64,000 nucleotides of DNA, from positions 8,501 through 72,500 of the forward strand of contig NZ_CP016953.1 in NCBI RefSeq assembly GCF_001708305.1. The letters run 5' to 3'. The notes under the pieces were generated by a model. That model was not told the origin of the DNA, searched no databases, and saw only the letters and a list, made by a program, of their open reading frames with translations. The translations under genes and the position numbers were made by a program. The stretch is from Streptococcus himalayensis. GTDB taxonomy: Bacteria; Bacillota; Bacilli; Lactobacillales; Streptococcaceae. Below are positions 20,541 to 29,584 of the stretch, piece by piece; position 1 is the stretch's first letter, and every line of letters begins with the position of its first letter.

Positions 20541-21182
20541 AAACCGTAATTCTTCCTTATCTAGCCCCATTTGCAACTCATATTTTCCTTCTTGATTTGG
20601 AGCAATATAGCCCAAAAGAACCAAGCTATCTACAAAAATATCTCGTCGTTTCTGAGGAACTTGATCTTTTTTGACAAATTTCAACAGAAAAGTCGTCATA
20701 TACTTGAGAGCATATTCTGGATTGACATCTCCCAATACTGCATAAAGTGGCTCTTGCTCTGGAGATAGAGGATAGCCATGGTTGAGCTTATAAAAATAGT
20801 TGGACAAGGTCAGACTGTCACGAAAGATTGTTGTTGGCTCCTCAATGATGACCTCATTCGTCTGATTTCGGATTTCTGTTTGAAAAACCATTTTTTCAAG
20901 TTTAGGATAGAGCGGACTGTCGCTACGAATAAACAGCTCTTGATCCAACTGAACCTCGTCAAGACTTTCTAAAAAAGGAAGAGTTAAACAATAACGCTTA
21001 TTCTCTCGCTTGATCAAACCCTTTGTGATATACTGTTCTAACAAACGATCCAGGTGGGGAACATCCGCAAATTCCCGCTTGATATCTCGTAAAATCACAT
21101 CCTCATGTTGGTCTAAATAAGCTAATATATTACTAAAAAACGAATGTTTAGTCACGCGACTTGGATTGATAATCTCAATCAT
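20529..21182 (-). CDS. DUF1803 family protein (streptococcal, function unknown)
   Basis: This is a 217-residue soluble protein starting MIEIINPSRVTKH. An upstream in-frame codon would extend it by 14 residues, but a strong AAGGAGGG ribosome site lies directly before the internal ATG at 21182, so that start is used. The sequence matches the DUF1803 family, which in streptococci sits between murE and ppaC as it does here. The N-terminal 80 residues are helical and charged and could be winged-helix-like, which is speculative. No catalytic motif is visible. The last four residues and the stop codon fall inside a dispersed repeat, so the C-terminus may differ from that of relatives. Confidence 0.78.
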   Translation of the reverse strand: MIEIINPSRVTKHSFFSNILAYLDQHEDVILRDIKREFADVPHLDRLLEQYITKGLIKRENKRYCLTLPFLESLDEVQLDQELFIRSDSPLYPKLEKMVFQTEIRNQTNEVIIEEPTTIFRDSLTLSNYFYKLNHGYPLSPEQEPLYAVLGDVNPEYALKYMTTFLLKFVKKDQVPQKRRDIFVDSLVLLGYIAPNQEGKYELQMGLDKEELRFYTL

Positions 21183-21463
21183 GTTCCCTCCTTGATAGAT
21201 AGGAACAGGCTGGAAAACCTCCAAGCCTGTTTTGTCATATTCTCATTTTATGGCACAGCAAATATTGCTAACGATGTTACTGTCATCAGTCCACTGGCAA
21301 ATAGATGTCATGGGCACTCACTCTAGAACAGGTTCTCAAAATGAAGCCCTAAACCACTTCGCCAAACTTTGCTGAAGCTCACTTTACCTACAGACTGAAA
21401 TACATTGAAACCAGGGGGTGCTAGCCTCATTTTGCATTCTAGTCTTCCAGGCTTGTCGTCCGT

Positions 21464-22399
21464 TTAAGCTCCAAAGCTTTCTGTCAACTGAGGCACCACT
21501 TGTTTTTTACGAGAAACAGCTCCTGCCAGGAAGGCATGGTTGTTTTCAAGTGTGAAGTTAAAGGCTGCTTCGACCTTATCCATGTTGCGACCAAGAGCCA
21601 GAATTTCAGAGTTTGAGTTGACAATATCCGTAATCATCAAGACAAAGTCTGAATAGCCATTTTCCTTACTTGCAGCTTCAATGGCTGCTTCGATTTCTGC
21701 TTGGCGCTCCAAAACTTCTGCAATATCAACCGTATTGACCTGTGCCACACGAACGGCGTTACCGTTTAATTCGAAGGTTTTTGCATCGATGTCAATCAAT
21801 TCATCAGCTGTTTTGCTAGCAAGATTAGTTCCTGCTTTGAGCATAGCAAGTCCGTATTCTTCCAAGTTAACGCCTGCTAGTTCTGCTAATTCTCTAGCCA
21901 CTTGTGGGTCGCTCGCATGAGTGGTTGGAGATTTGAGCAAGAGTGTGTCCGAAATCAAACCGGACAAGAGTAAACCTGCCACTTCTTTTGGTGGTGTCAA
22001 ACCATTTTCCTTGAAGGCACGATAAACGATGGAAGAAGCTGAACCAACTGGCTCCAAACGCATGTAAAGAGGATTTGCTGTTTCAAAATTCGCCACACGG
22101 TGGTGATCAACAACTGCCACTACTTCCACTTCTTTAATATCAGAAATAGATTGCTGGAATTCATTATGGTCTGTTAAGATGACCTGATCTACACCTTCTG
22201 CCTTAGCAGATTCTACCACGCGCGGTGCTGTTACCCCAAAATAATCAAGAGCAAAGGCTGTTTCTTCATTTGGTGTCCCAAGCGCTACGCTTTCTGCCTC
22301 ACGACCAAAAGCCTCACGTTCCAAATAGGCCCAACCATAAGAAGACGCAATCGCATCTGTATCAGGATTTTGGTGACCAAAAACTAACAATTTTGACAT
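21464..22399 (-). CDS. ppaC: Manganese-dependent inorganic pyrophosphatase (family II)
   Basis: The 311-residue cytoplasmic enzyme hydrolyses pyrophosphate to two phosphates, pulling biosynthetic reactions forward. The DHH-superfamily motifs are clear: GHQNPDTDA near the N-terminus and VDHHR around residue 97, plus the DHHA2 domain in the last third ending with RKKQVVPQL. Length matches characterised streptococcal PpaC. I use the ATG at 22399 ([10 protein letters not shown]) rather than one six codons upstream, because GAGG sits 9 nt before it. A good promoter lies at 22432-22460. No partner genes are apparent. Confidence 0.95.
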   Translation of the reverse strand: MSKLLVFGHQNPDTDAIASSYGWAYLEREAFGREAESVALGTPNEETAFALDYFGVTAPRVVESAKAEGVDQVILTDHNEFQQSISDIKEVEVVAVVDHHRVANFETANPLYMRLEPVGSASSIVYRAFKENGLTPPKEVAGLLLSGLISDTLLLKSPTTHASDPQVARELAELAGVNLEEYGLAMLKAGTNLASKTADELIDIDAKTFELNGNAVRVAQVNTVDIAEVLERQAEIEAAIEAASKENGYSDFVLMITDIVNSNSEILALGRNMDKVEAAFNFTLENNHAFLAGAVSRKKQVVPQLTESFGA

Positions 22400-22431
22400 T
22401 CTGTTATACCTCATCATTTTTTCTTAGGTCT

Positions 22432-22460
22432 ATTATAGCATAAGTCTGCTAGCAGTCCAA
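22432..22460 (-). promoter_or_regulatory. ppaC promoter
   Basis: On the minus strand TTGGAC (22460-22455), a 17-nt spacer and TATAAT (22437-22432) precede ppaC. In the rest of the interval to 22740 I see no gene and no confident promoter for the downstream peptidase. Confidence 0.7.
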
Positions 22461-22740
22461 GTACTTAAAAACAATCTTACTATAGGTAGAACAATAGCCA
22501 TCAACATTAGACTTGTTCGGAAACTCCATGAGTTAATTTTAAACCAAGTAATATAGATAGGATTTTGAACTTCTTGTCTTTCAATATTTAAGTTTTCAGA
22601 ATAAGTCTATTCACGTTCTATCTTTTCAGATTAAACGCTATCACATTGGTTTATCCTACTTCGATGCTTGCGAGGCATTCTACCAAGATTTGCAAAACGC
22701 TTTCAAAAAAGGTAAGATAGTAATCAAGAAAGGAATACTT

Positions 22741-24438
22741 ATGAAATTTACAGATTATACCTATACACGTCCTGATTACGCTCTTATAAAAGAGCAAATG
22801 ACCGATTTAATAGAGCAATTGCACCAAACTACTTCTGCAAACGAAGCACTTGATATCGTAGAAAACATCACGAAAATCAATGCATCCATTGACACGCAGA
22901 TGAACTTGTGGCACATTCGCCATACGATTGATATGACGGATGAATTTTACAATGAGGAAACCAAGTTTTGGAATGAACACCTCCCCCTCTTTGAAGAATT
23001 AACAACTGCCTACTACCAAGCCGTTTTAGCTTGCCCATACCGTGCAGCATTAAGTGAGTTCTTACCAGAAACCTTCTTCATGTTGGCTGAAAACAAGCAA
23101 AAGATTTTCTCCTCTGAAGCTATTCCTCTTTTCCAAAAGGAAAATGAACTCGTAGACCAGTACAGGGACTTGATTGCGGGAGCAAAAATTGACTTCCAAG
23201 GTCAAACCTACAACCTTGCCCAAATGGCACCCTTTGCCCAATCAACTGACCGTGCAGTCCGCAAGGCTGCTTCTGACGCTTCAACAGCTTATTTTGCAAG
23301 TAAAGAAGAAGAGTTCGACCGTGTCTATGATGAATTGGTCAAGGTTCGGACTGATATTGCCCATACTCTTGGCTTTAAAGACTACGTCGAATATGGTTAT
23401 GCAGCCATGAATCGCTTTGACTACAACCGCGATATGGTTAAGGTCTACCGTGAAGAAATTCTCAAACATGTCGTGCCAATCGTACAAAAACTACGCGAGC
23501 GCCAAGCAAAACGCATTCAAGTGCCTAGCCTCAAACACTATGATTTAGCCTTGGAATTCTTAGACGGTAATCCAACACCTCAAGGAGATCCTGATTTTAT
23601 CGTCGGAGAAGCACAAAAAATGTACCACGAATTGTCAGCAGAAACAGGGGAATTCTTTGACTTTATGGTGGAACATGGTCTGCTTGACTTGGTTGCAAAA
23701 ACTGGTAAAGATAGCGGCGGTTATTGTACCTATATTCCAGATTACAAGAGTCCGTTTATCTTTTCGAACTTCAATGGAACAAGTGGCGACATTGATGTCT
23801 TGACCCATGAAGCTGGGCATGCCTTCCAAGTCTATCGTTCACGTTGGATTGCCAGCCCTGAAGTTATCTGGCCAACTTATGAAACCTGTGAAATCCACTC
23901 CATGTCTATGGAATTTATGACCTGGTCTTGGATGGATCGCTTCTTTAAAGAACAGGTGAACAAATATAAATTTGGTCACCTAGCAGGCGCCCTTCTCTTC
24001 TTGCCCTATGGGGTTCTGGTCGATCATTTCCAACATGAAATTTATGAAAATCCAACCATGACACCTGCAGAACGCAAGGCAACTTGGAAACGTTTGGAAG
24101 AACTCTATCTGCCTGACCGTGATTTCTCTGAATCAGAAGCACTTAACCGTGGTATCTTCTGGTACCGTCAAGGACATATCTTTGCAAGTCCGTTCTACTA
24201 CATTGACTATACTTTAGCCCAAGTCTGCGCCCTCCAATTCTGGAAACGCACGCAAGTAGACAAGGACGAAACTGCTTGGGAAGATTACCTTCGTATCTGT
24301 GACCTCGGTGGAACAAAATCCTTCCTTCAAGTCGTTGCTGCTGCAAATCTTGAATCACCCTTTAAATCAGGGGCTCTTCTTGCAACCACCAAGGCGGCTA
24401 GCGATTGGTTGGACAGCGTAGATGATGCAACTTTCTAG
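22741..24438 (+). CDS. M3-family oligoendopeptidase (PepF-related)
   Basis: The 565-residue zinc metallopeptidase probably trims oligopeptides in the cytoplasm. The HEXXH zinc site is present as HEAGH (in DVLTHEAGHAF), and the third ligand region ETCEIHSMSMEF follows about 25 residues later, as in thimet-type M3 peptidases. Length and motifs fit the M3 subfamily near, but distinct from, classical PepF. The start MKFTDYTYTRP at 22741 is chosen because AAAGGA precedes it and relatives begin there. An in-frame TTG 17 codons upstream is less likely. There is no signal peptide. It is a single gene, followed by two hairpins. Confidence 0.9.
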   Translation: MKFTDYTYTRPDYALIKEQMTDLIEQLHQTTSANEALDIVENITKINASIDTQMNLWHIRHTIDMTDEFYNEETKFWNEHLPLFEELTTAYYQAVLACPYRAALSEFLPETFFMLAENKQKIFSSEAIPLFQKENELVDQYRDLIAGAKIDFQGQTYNLAQMAPFAQSTDRAVRKAASDASTAYFASKEEEFDRVYDELVKVRTDIAHTLGFKDYVEYGYAAMNRFDYNRDMVKVYREEILKHVVPIVQKLRERQAKRIQVPSLKHYDLALEFLDGNPTPQGDPDFIVGEAQKMYHELSAETGEFFDFMVEHGLLDLVAKTGKDSGGYCTYIPDYKSPFIFSNFNGTSGDIDVLTHEAGHAFQVYRSRWIASPEVIWPTYETCEIHSMSMEFMTWSWMDRFFKEQVNKYKFGHLAGALLFLPYGVLVDHFQHEIYENPTMTPAERKATWKRLEELYLPDRDFSESEALNRGIFWYRQGHIFASPFYYIDYTLAQVCALQFWKRTQVDKDETAWEDYLRICDLGGTKSFLQVVAAANLESPFKSGALLATTKAASDWLDSVDDATF

Positions 24439-24522
24439 GAGACGCTATGCACATCCATACTTTTCATCTGCTAAAACATCACCCTATTTGACTTACGTAA
24501 CCTACTTCATGTTGCACCAAAA

Positions 24523-24553
24523 ATAAATAGGTTTACATCAAATGCCTATTTTT
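24523..24553 (+). terminator. Probable terminator of the M3 peptidase gene
   Basis: AAATAGG (24525-24531) and CCTATTT (24545-24551) form a 7-bp stem followed by T residues on the plus strand. Confidence 0.5.
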
Positions 24554-24592
24554 GAAATTACATGGGTACAACATTTAATATATGAGAGATAA

Positions 24593-24646
24593 AAAAGCGA
24601 ACAAGACAGAATTCTGAAGGTCAGAAAACTAGTTTTGTTCGCTTTT
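24593..24646. terminator. Bidirectional terminator between the peptidase and pflA
   Basis: AAAAGCGAACAA (24593-24604) and TTGTTCGCTTTT (24635-24646) are perfect complementary arms with a self-complementary centre. It lies between convergent genes and can serve both strands. Confidence 0.8.
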
Positions 24647-24710
24647 CTATTAGGATTGGGCTTTCACCCCAACATATTTATCTATTTAAACAATCATAAT
24701 CACAAGAGTA

Positions 24711-25508
24711 TCAGCTGCCATGCACACGTTTGAGATAATCTTGGTAATTTTCCGTATGCATGAGTTTCTTGGCATTGTCTACCCGATCCTTGGTCGGCGG
24801 TTTGACACCTGCCAAGGGGTAAGGAATTCCCAATTCCCGCCATTTAAACTCACCCATGGTGTGATAAGGCAGAATTTCAAAACGATCAACATTTTTCAGT
24901 GTTTGAACAAATTCGCCCAATTCTTTCAAATCTTCATCACGGTCTGTCAAGCCAGGCACCAAGACATGACGAATCCAAACTGGTTTGCCCATATCAGAAA
25001 GATACTTGGCACAGTCCAAAATATTTTTATTGGTTTGACTCGTCACAATTTTATGCTGCTCTTCGTTGATTTCTTTGATATCTAAGAGAACCAAGTCCGT
25101 CACTGCCATTAAACGGTCAAACTTCACCAGATATTCTGGCTTATTGCGAAAAGGAAGGGCACAGGTATCCAGCGTACAATGAATGCCCAGCTCATGTGCC
25201 TTTGTGAAAAGAGCAATCAAAAAATCAATCTGTAGGAGAGCTTCCCCACCAGAGACAGTAATACCTCCGTGCTTGCCCCAAAAACCACGGTAACGAAGAG
25301 CTTCTTTCAAGACATCATCCACCGTCCGTTCACGCGCCTTATTGCTCTCCATTGCCCATGTATCTGGGTTATGGCAGTACTGGCAACGCATTTTACAGCC
25401 TTGTAAAAAGACAATAAAGCGAATCCCAGGACCATCTACCGAACCAAAACTCTCCGTAGAATGCACCAAACCTGTTACTTGTCCATAATCAATCGTTTCT
25501 TGTTCCAT
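24711..25508 (-). CDS. pflA: Pyruvate formate-lyase activating enzyme (radical SAM)
   Basis: The enzyme uses S-adenosylmethionine and a 4Fe-4S cluster to put the glycyl radical on pyruvate formate-lyase, enabling anaerobic mixed-acid fermentation. The cluster motif CxxxCxxC is seen as CKMRCQYC about 38-45 residues from the start, followed by the TVSGGEALLQ glycine-rich SAM motif. Two ATGs are close together. The upstream one (25514) sits one base from the AGAGGG ribosome site, so the second (25508, 265 residues) is preferred. No pfl gene is adjacent, as is usual in streptococci. A degenerate cre-like sequence centred on AACG lies just upstream but is too weak to call. Confidence 0.93.
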   Translation of the reverse strand: MEQETIDYGQVTGLVHSTESFGSVDGPGIRFIVFLQGCKMRCQYCHNPDTWAMESNKARERTVDDVLKEALRYRGFWGKHGGITVSGGEALLQIDFLIALFTKAHELGIHCTLDTCALPFRNKPEYLVKFDRLMAVTDLVLLDIKEINEEQHKIVTSQTNKNILDCAKYLSDMGKPVWIRHVLVPGLTDRDEDLKELGEFVQTLKNVDRFEILPYHTMGEFKWRELGIPYPLAGVKPPTKDRVDNAKKLMHTENYQDYLKRVHGS

Positions 25509-25633
25509 TGCCATACCCTCTTGAAAACGTTTTATATCCTTATTATAACATTTATCAGTGGAAAATCTCCTATTTTGTCTATTTTTTAGAAAACAATCTG
25601 TTTTTCAAGAACTATTTTCATGTACTATAACAG

Positions 25634-25665
25634 AAAAAGGAGATAAAAGGCTCTTTCATCTCCTT
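25634..25665 (-). terminator. Terminator of treC
   Basis: AAGGAGAT (25637-25644) and ATCTCCTT (25658-25665) form an 8-bp stem. In the minus direction it ends in a T-run. Confidence 0.8.
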
Positions 25666-25699
25666 AGACTTTCTCATAAACTTTTCAATCAACCAGCTT

Positions 25700-27325
25700 T
25701 TATCGAAGGATAATCGCTAGCGTTTCATAGGCTCGCAAGCAAATGCTTTCGTCAATCTTGCTGTCAGCATAGTTACCAATCAGCACTTGGGCTTCTCGGT
25801 ATTCTTCTGGCAAAGTCAGGCTGACTGCATCAGCATAAAAGTTATTCAAGACTAAAAGTTTTTGTCCTTGGTACTGGCGTTCAAAAGCATAAATCTGCTG
25901 ACTATCCACAAAGGCTGGCACATAGTTCCCTTCTGCAATAATCTTTTCTTTTTTTCGAAGGGCAATTAGCTCCTTATAAAAATTGAAAATTAAACCTTTT
26001 TGTTCAGCTTCTACATTGATAGTTTGGTAAGATTTGCCTACCTTCAACCAAGGGGTTCCTGTGGAAAAGCCCGCGTTCAAACTTGCATCCCATTGCATTG
26101 GAATTCGTGTATTGTCGCGCGATTTTGCCTTGATGATAGCTAGTGCTTCCTCTTCTGACTTTCCTTCTGCAAGCAAGATTCGATAGGCATTCAAACTTTC
26201 CACATCTACATAATCGGCCATCGAATCATAGTCTGGATCGAGCATGCCAATCTCTTCACCCATGTATATATAAGGTGTGCCGCGGGATAAATGAATGCTC
26301 GCTGCTAACATGGTGGCCCCTTCTGATCGGAACTGTTTGACATCCACAAAACGATTAAGGGCACGCGGTTGGTCATGATTATTCCAAAACAGAGCACTCC
26401 AACCGTTCTGCTCACTCATTTCCTGCCCCCAAGTATGGAACAAGGTTTTTAATTCTTCAAAGTCAAAAGCCTTCAAAGTCCATTTTTGACCCTCTTCATA
26501 ATCCACTTTTAGATGATGAAAATTAAAAGCCATCGACAATTCATTGCGATCTGGAGCTGAATACAGGACACAATTTTCAATAGTGGTTGAGCTCATCTCT
26601 CCAACAGTCATAAAGCTTTCATCCGCTCCAAAGGTTGCCTTGTTCATCATCTGCAGATAATCATGAGTGATAGGCCGATCGGTATAAGCGGGTTTTCCAT
26701 CATTGATAGGGCAATTCTCTAAAACTTCGTCTTTACCAATCAAGTTAATCACATCAAAACGAAATCCTTTGACTCCCTTGTCTTTCCAGAAATTGACCAC
26801 CTGAAACAGTTCCTTACGGACTTGGGGATTGCGCCAATTCAAATCTGCCTGACTTTCGTCAAAAAGATGAAGATAATATTTGCCAGTATCTCCAAAAGGA
26901 GCCCAAGCACTCCCTCCAAACTTAGAAACCCAGTCCGTTGGCTCCTCGCGTAGGATAAAAAAGTCTTGGTAATACTCATCGCCAGCAAGGGCTTTTTGGA
27001 ACCATTCATGCTCTATCGAACAGTGATTTAACACCATATCTAGCATAAATTCAATGCCCTGCTCTTTTCCAGCTTCAATCATTTCCTCAAAATCTGCCAT
27101 ATCCCCAAACAAGGGATTGATAGCCTTATAATCAGAAATATCATAGCCATTATCACGCTGTGGGCTTGGATAAAATGGATTCAGCCAGACCATATCGACA
27201 CCAAGCTCTTTCAAGTAAGGGATTTTCTCAATAATCCCTCGAAAATCTCCAATCCCATTTCCAGTCGTATCCTTAAACGATTTTGGATAAATTTGATAGA
27301 CAACTTTGCTCTTATCTACTACCAT
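25700..27325 (-). CDS. treC: Trehalose-6-phosphate hydrolase (GH13)
   Basis: The 541-residue cytoplasmic enzyme cleaves trehalose-6-phosphate into glucose and glucose-6-phosphate after PTS import. It is a GH13 alpha-amylase-family protein. The nucleophile aspartate is D191 (in GFRFDVINL), the acid/base glutamate is E243 (in VGEMSS), and the third carboxylate is D318 (in NNHDQPR). The N-terminus VVYQIYPKSFKDTTGNGIGD is the family signature of oligo-1,6-glucosidase/TreC proteins. The substrate is inferred from position directly after treP and near treR. It is the second gene of a treP-treC operon with a 76-bp gap that holds a possible weak hairpin. Confidence 0.93.
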   Translation of the reverse strand: MVVDKSKVVYQIYPKSFKDTTGNGIGDFRGIIEKIPYLKELGVDMVWLNPFYPSPQRDNGYDISDYKAINPLFGDMADFEEMIEAGKEQGIEFMLDMVLNHCSIEHEWFQKALAGDEYYQDFFILREEPTDWVSKFGGSAWAPFGDTGKYYLHLFDESQADLNWRNPQVRKELFQVVNFWKDKGVKGFRFDVINLIGKDEVLENCPINDGKPAYTDRPITHDYLQMMNKATFGADESFMTVGEMSSTTIENCVLYSAPDRNELSMAFNFHHLKVDYEEGQKWTLKAFDFEELKTLFHTWGQEMSEQNGWSALFWNNHDQPRALNRFVDVKQFRSEGATMLAASIHLSRGTPYIYMGEEIGMLDPDYDSMADYVDVESLNAYRILLAEGKSEEEALAIIKAKSRDNTRIPMQWDASLNAGFSTGTPWLKVGKSYQTINVEAEQKGLIFNFYKELIALRKKEKIIAEGNYVPAFVDSQQIYAFERQYQGQKLLVLNNFYADAVSLTLPEEYREAQVLIGNYADSKIDESICLRAYETLAIILR

Positions 27326-27356
27326 AAGCTTCTTTTCTTATTATTCCTCTCTAAAC

Positions 27357-27396
27357 AGAAGGAAGGGGTGAGACAAACCTCCACTCCCCTTCTCCA
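27357..27396 (-). terminator. Possible weak intra-operon hairpin between treP and treC
   Basis: On the minus strand GAAGGGG and CCCCTTC can pair across an inner loop of about 17 nt. It lacks a clear T-run, so it may modulate rather than end transcription between treP and treC. Confidence 0.35.
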
Positions 27397-27401
27397 ACTT
27401 T

Positions 27402-29411
27402 TTACAAACGACTAGCTATCATCAGCTTTTCTCCACGTTGAATTGTGCGTGGCAATTCTCCCAAGGCATCTGCTTGGTACTGATCTTGGTTGGTGATAAT
27501 CACTGGTGTTTCAGTAACATAACCACTATTTCGAATAACATCCATATCAAATCGAATCAATACTTGACCAGCCTTGACAGTATCTCCTTGGCTGACATGG
27601 GCTGTGAAGCCTCGTCCTTCTAAATTAACCGTATCCATTCCGATGTGCATGAGCATCTCCACGCCATCTGTTGACACAATGCCTACGGCATGTTTGGTTG
27701 GAAAGAGAACCGATACAACACCATCCACTGGTGCTACCAACTCGCCCTCATTCGGTACAATCACAACTCCTTGCCCCATCACACCTTGGGCAAAGACAGG
27801 ATCCGTTGCTTGGCTAAGAGGCATAACCTCCCCTGCCAATGGGCTCATTACTTCTACTAATTCGACTTTTGTAGCCGCTTCTTTGGCTTCTTGAAGTGCT
27901 TCAACTTGCGGAGCTTTGACTGTTTCATCTTCTGCCTTGGTAAAGAAACCTGCTTTTCTAAAGAAGATTGTCAAAACAAACGGCACTCCAATAGCAACCA
28001 GCATAATCGCTGCAAATGGCAACATATATTTGGCTTGGATAGATAAGATACCAGGAATTCCTCCAATACCAATGGCATTAGCTGTTACATTAAAACTAAC
28101 GCAAAGGAAACCTGCAATCCCTGAACCAATCATACCTGCTACAAATGGATAAACATACTTAACATTCACCCCAAAGAGAGCTGGTTCTGTCACCCCAAGA
28201 TAGGCTGAAATCGTTGCCGGAAGTGAAATTTGGGCTTCGCGTTCATTTTTACGATTCATCCAGTAGTAGGCCAATACAGCTGAACCTTGAGCGATATTTG
28301 AAAGGGCAATCATTGGCCACAAACCAGTACCGCCAGTATCTGCAATCAACTGCGTATCCACTGCATTGGTCATGTGGTGAAGACCTGTGATGACAAACGG
28401 TGCATAAAGGGCACCAAAAACCGCACCAAAGAGCCATTTCACAGGGCCTGTCAGACCAGCAAGCACCACCGCTGAAATCCATTGACCAAGAGTCCAACCG
28501 ATTGGTCCTAAGACTGTATGAGCCAAGATTAGGGCTGGAATGAGGGACAAGAAGGGTACAAAAATCATCGAAACGACTTCTGGAATCCGCTTGCGCCAGA
28601 AAATTTCAAGATAGGACAGTGAAAGCCCAGCAAGGAGGGCTGGAATGACTTGCGCTTGGTAACCGATACGATTGATCGTAAAGAAACCAAAATTCCAAGT
28701 CCAATTTTCAGCGATTTCTGCCGCAGATGTCCCAGGCACTGCGTAGGCATTGAGGAGCTGTGGAGAGACCAAGCAAATCCCCAATACAATCCCAAGAATT
28801 TGACTGGTTCCCATCTTACGGGTCACAGACCAGGTAATGCCTACTGGCAAGAAATGGAAGATTGCTTCCCCTGGAAGCCATAGGAAATGGTTGACCCCAT
28901 TCCAAAATGGTGAAACCATGGTAATAGTGTTCCATACAGGATTGCCATCTACATCAAAAACTTTGGCACCATCTGCAATTTGTTGTCCTAACCATGGCAT
29001 ACCCACAGATTCTAAGACATTACGGAAACCAAGAATCAATCCCCCAACGATAATAGCTGGAATGATAGGCGTGAAGATTTCCGCTAGCATCGTCATCACC
29101 CGTTGAACAGGATTTTGATTGCTCTTAGCTGCAGCTTTGGCTGCTTCTTTTGACACTCCTTCGATGCCTGATACGGCTGTGAAGTCATTGTAGAAAATCG
29201 GTACATCATTGCCGATAATCACTTGAAACTGCCCTGCATTGGTAAAGGTTCCCTTCACTGCAGGAATAGCTTCAATTGCCCGAACATCTGCTTTCTTCTC
29301 ATCTGCTAGTACAAAACGCATCCGCGTCGCACAGTGAGTAACCGCAGAAACATTTTCCTTGCCGCCAACAGCCTCAAGTAAGACCTTGGCGTCCTTTTCA
29401 AATTTCCCCAT
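27402..29411 (-). CDS. treP: Trehalose-specific PTS enzyme EIIBCA
   Basis: The 669-residue membrane protein imports trehalose while phosphorylating it to trehalose-6-phosphate. Domains in order: EIIB (about 1-80) with phospho-cysteine C27 in THCATRMRF; a multi-span EIIC (about 110-460); and a crr-like EIIA (about 515-669) with the active histidine near H589 (EMLMHIGMDTV). Carrying its own EIIA makes it self-sufficient apart from HPr and EI. The frame is open 57 codons further upstream, but those codons lie across the promoter. The ATG at 29411 (MGKFEKDAK) has AGGAGA before it. It is first gene of treP-treC, divergent from treR, and its promoter is overlapped by a cre box. Confidence 0.95.
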   Translation of the reverse strand: MGKFEKDAKVLLEAVGGKENVSAVTHCATRMRFVLADEKKADVRAIEAIPAVKGTFTNAGQFQVIIGNDVPIFYNDFTAVSGIEGVSKEAAKAAAKSNQNPVQRVMTMLAEIFTPIIPAIIVGGLILGFRNVLESVGMPWLGQQIADGAKVFDVDGNPVWNTITMVSPFWNGVNHFLWLPGEAIFHFLPVGITWSVTRKMGTSQILGIVLGICLVSPQLLNAYAVPGTSAAEIAENWTWNFGFFTINRIGYQAQVIPALLAGLSLSYLEIFWRKRIPEVVSMIFVPFLSLIPALILAHTVLGPIGWTLGQWISAVVLAGLTGPVKWLFGAVFGALYAPFVITGLHHMTNAVDTQLIADTGGTGLWPMIALSNIAQGSAVLAYYWMNRKNEREAQISLPATISAYLGVTEPALFGVNVKYVYPFVAGMIGSGIAGFLCVSFNVTANAIGIGGIPGILSIQAKYMLPFAAIMLVAIGVPFVLTIFFRKAGFFTKAEDETVKAPQVEALQEAKEAATKVELVEVMSPLAGEVMPLSQATDPVFAQGVMGQGVVIVPNEGELVAPVDGVVSVLFPTKHAVGIVSTDGVEMLMHIGMDTVNLEGRGFTAHVSQGDTVKAGQVLIRFDMDVIRNSGYVTETPVIITNQDQYQADALGELPRTIQRGEKLMIASRL

Positions 29412-29477
29412 GGAATTCGTCTCCTTTTTTCGGACATTTTCTTGATCGCGAAAATATCCTGTTTCATTTATAACCCC

Positions 29478-29506
29478 ATTGTAACCGATACCAAACTTGT
29501 AGGCAA
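29478..29506 (-). promoter_or_regulatory. treP promoter with overlapping cre (CcpA) site
   Basis: On the minus strand TTGCCT (29506-29501), a 17-nt spacer and TACAAT (29483-29478) precede treP. The plus-strand sequence TTGTAACCGATACCAA (29479-29494) matches the cre consensus WTGNAANCGNWNNCWW at every defined position and covers the -10 box. CcpA binding there should repress treP in the presence of glucose. Confidence 0.7.
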
Positions 29507-29524
29507 CTTGTTTGTTGCAATTCA

Positions 29525-29546
29525 AACATTTTTTTGCTAAAATGTT
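29525..29546. promoter_or_regulatory. Candidate TreR operator
   Basis: AACATTTT (29525-29532) and AAAATGTT (29539-29546) form a perfect 8-bp inverted repeat between the divergent treP and treR genes. Location fits autoregulation and control of treP by TreR. No binding data are available. Confidence 0.4.
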
Positions 29547-29584
29547 CCCAGTTGTATGGTAAAAACAAAACAAGTGAGGCATCT

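Noticed and set aside
22561..22740. Open frame upstream of and in frame with the M3 peptidase
   Set aside because: No ATG or ribosome site; the peptidase start at 22741 agrees with the family. Could be a gene remnant but nothing identifies it.
25517..25535. cre-like sequence upstream of pflA
   Set aside because: Two of the conserved positions (T and G) do not match, so it is too weak to call.
29412..29582. 57-codon N-terminal extension of TreP
   Set aside because: It would run through the promoter, cre site and operator. A ribosome site and family start lie at 29411.
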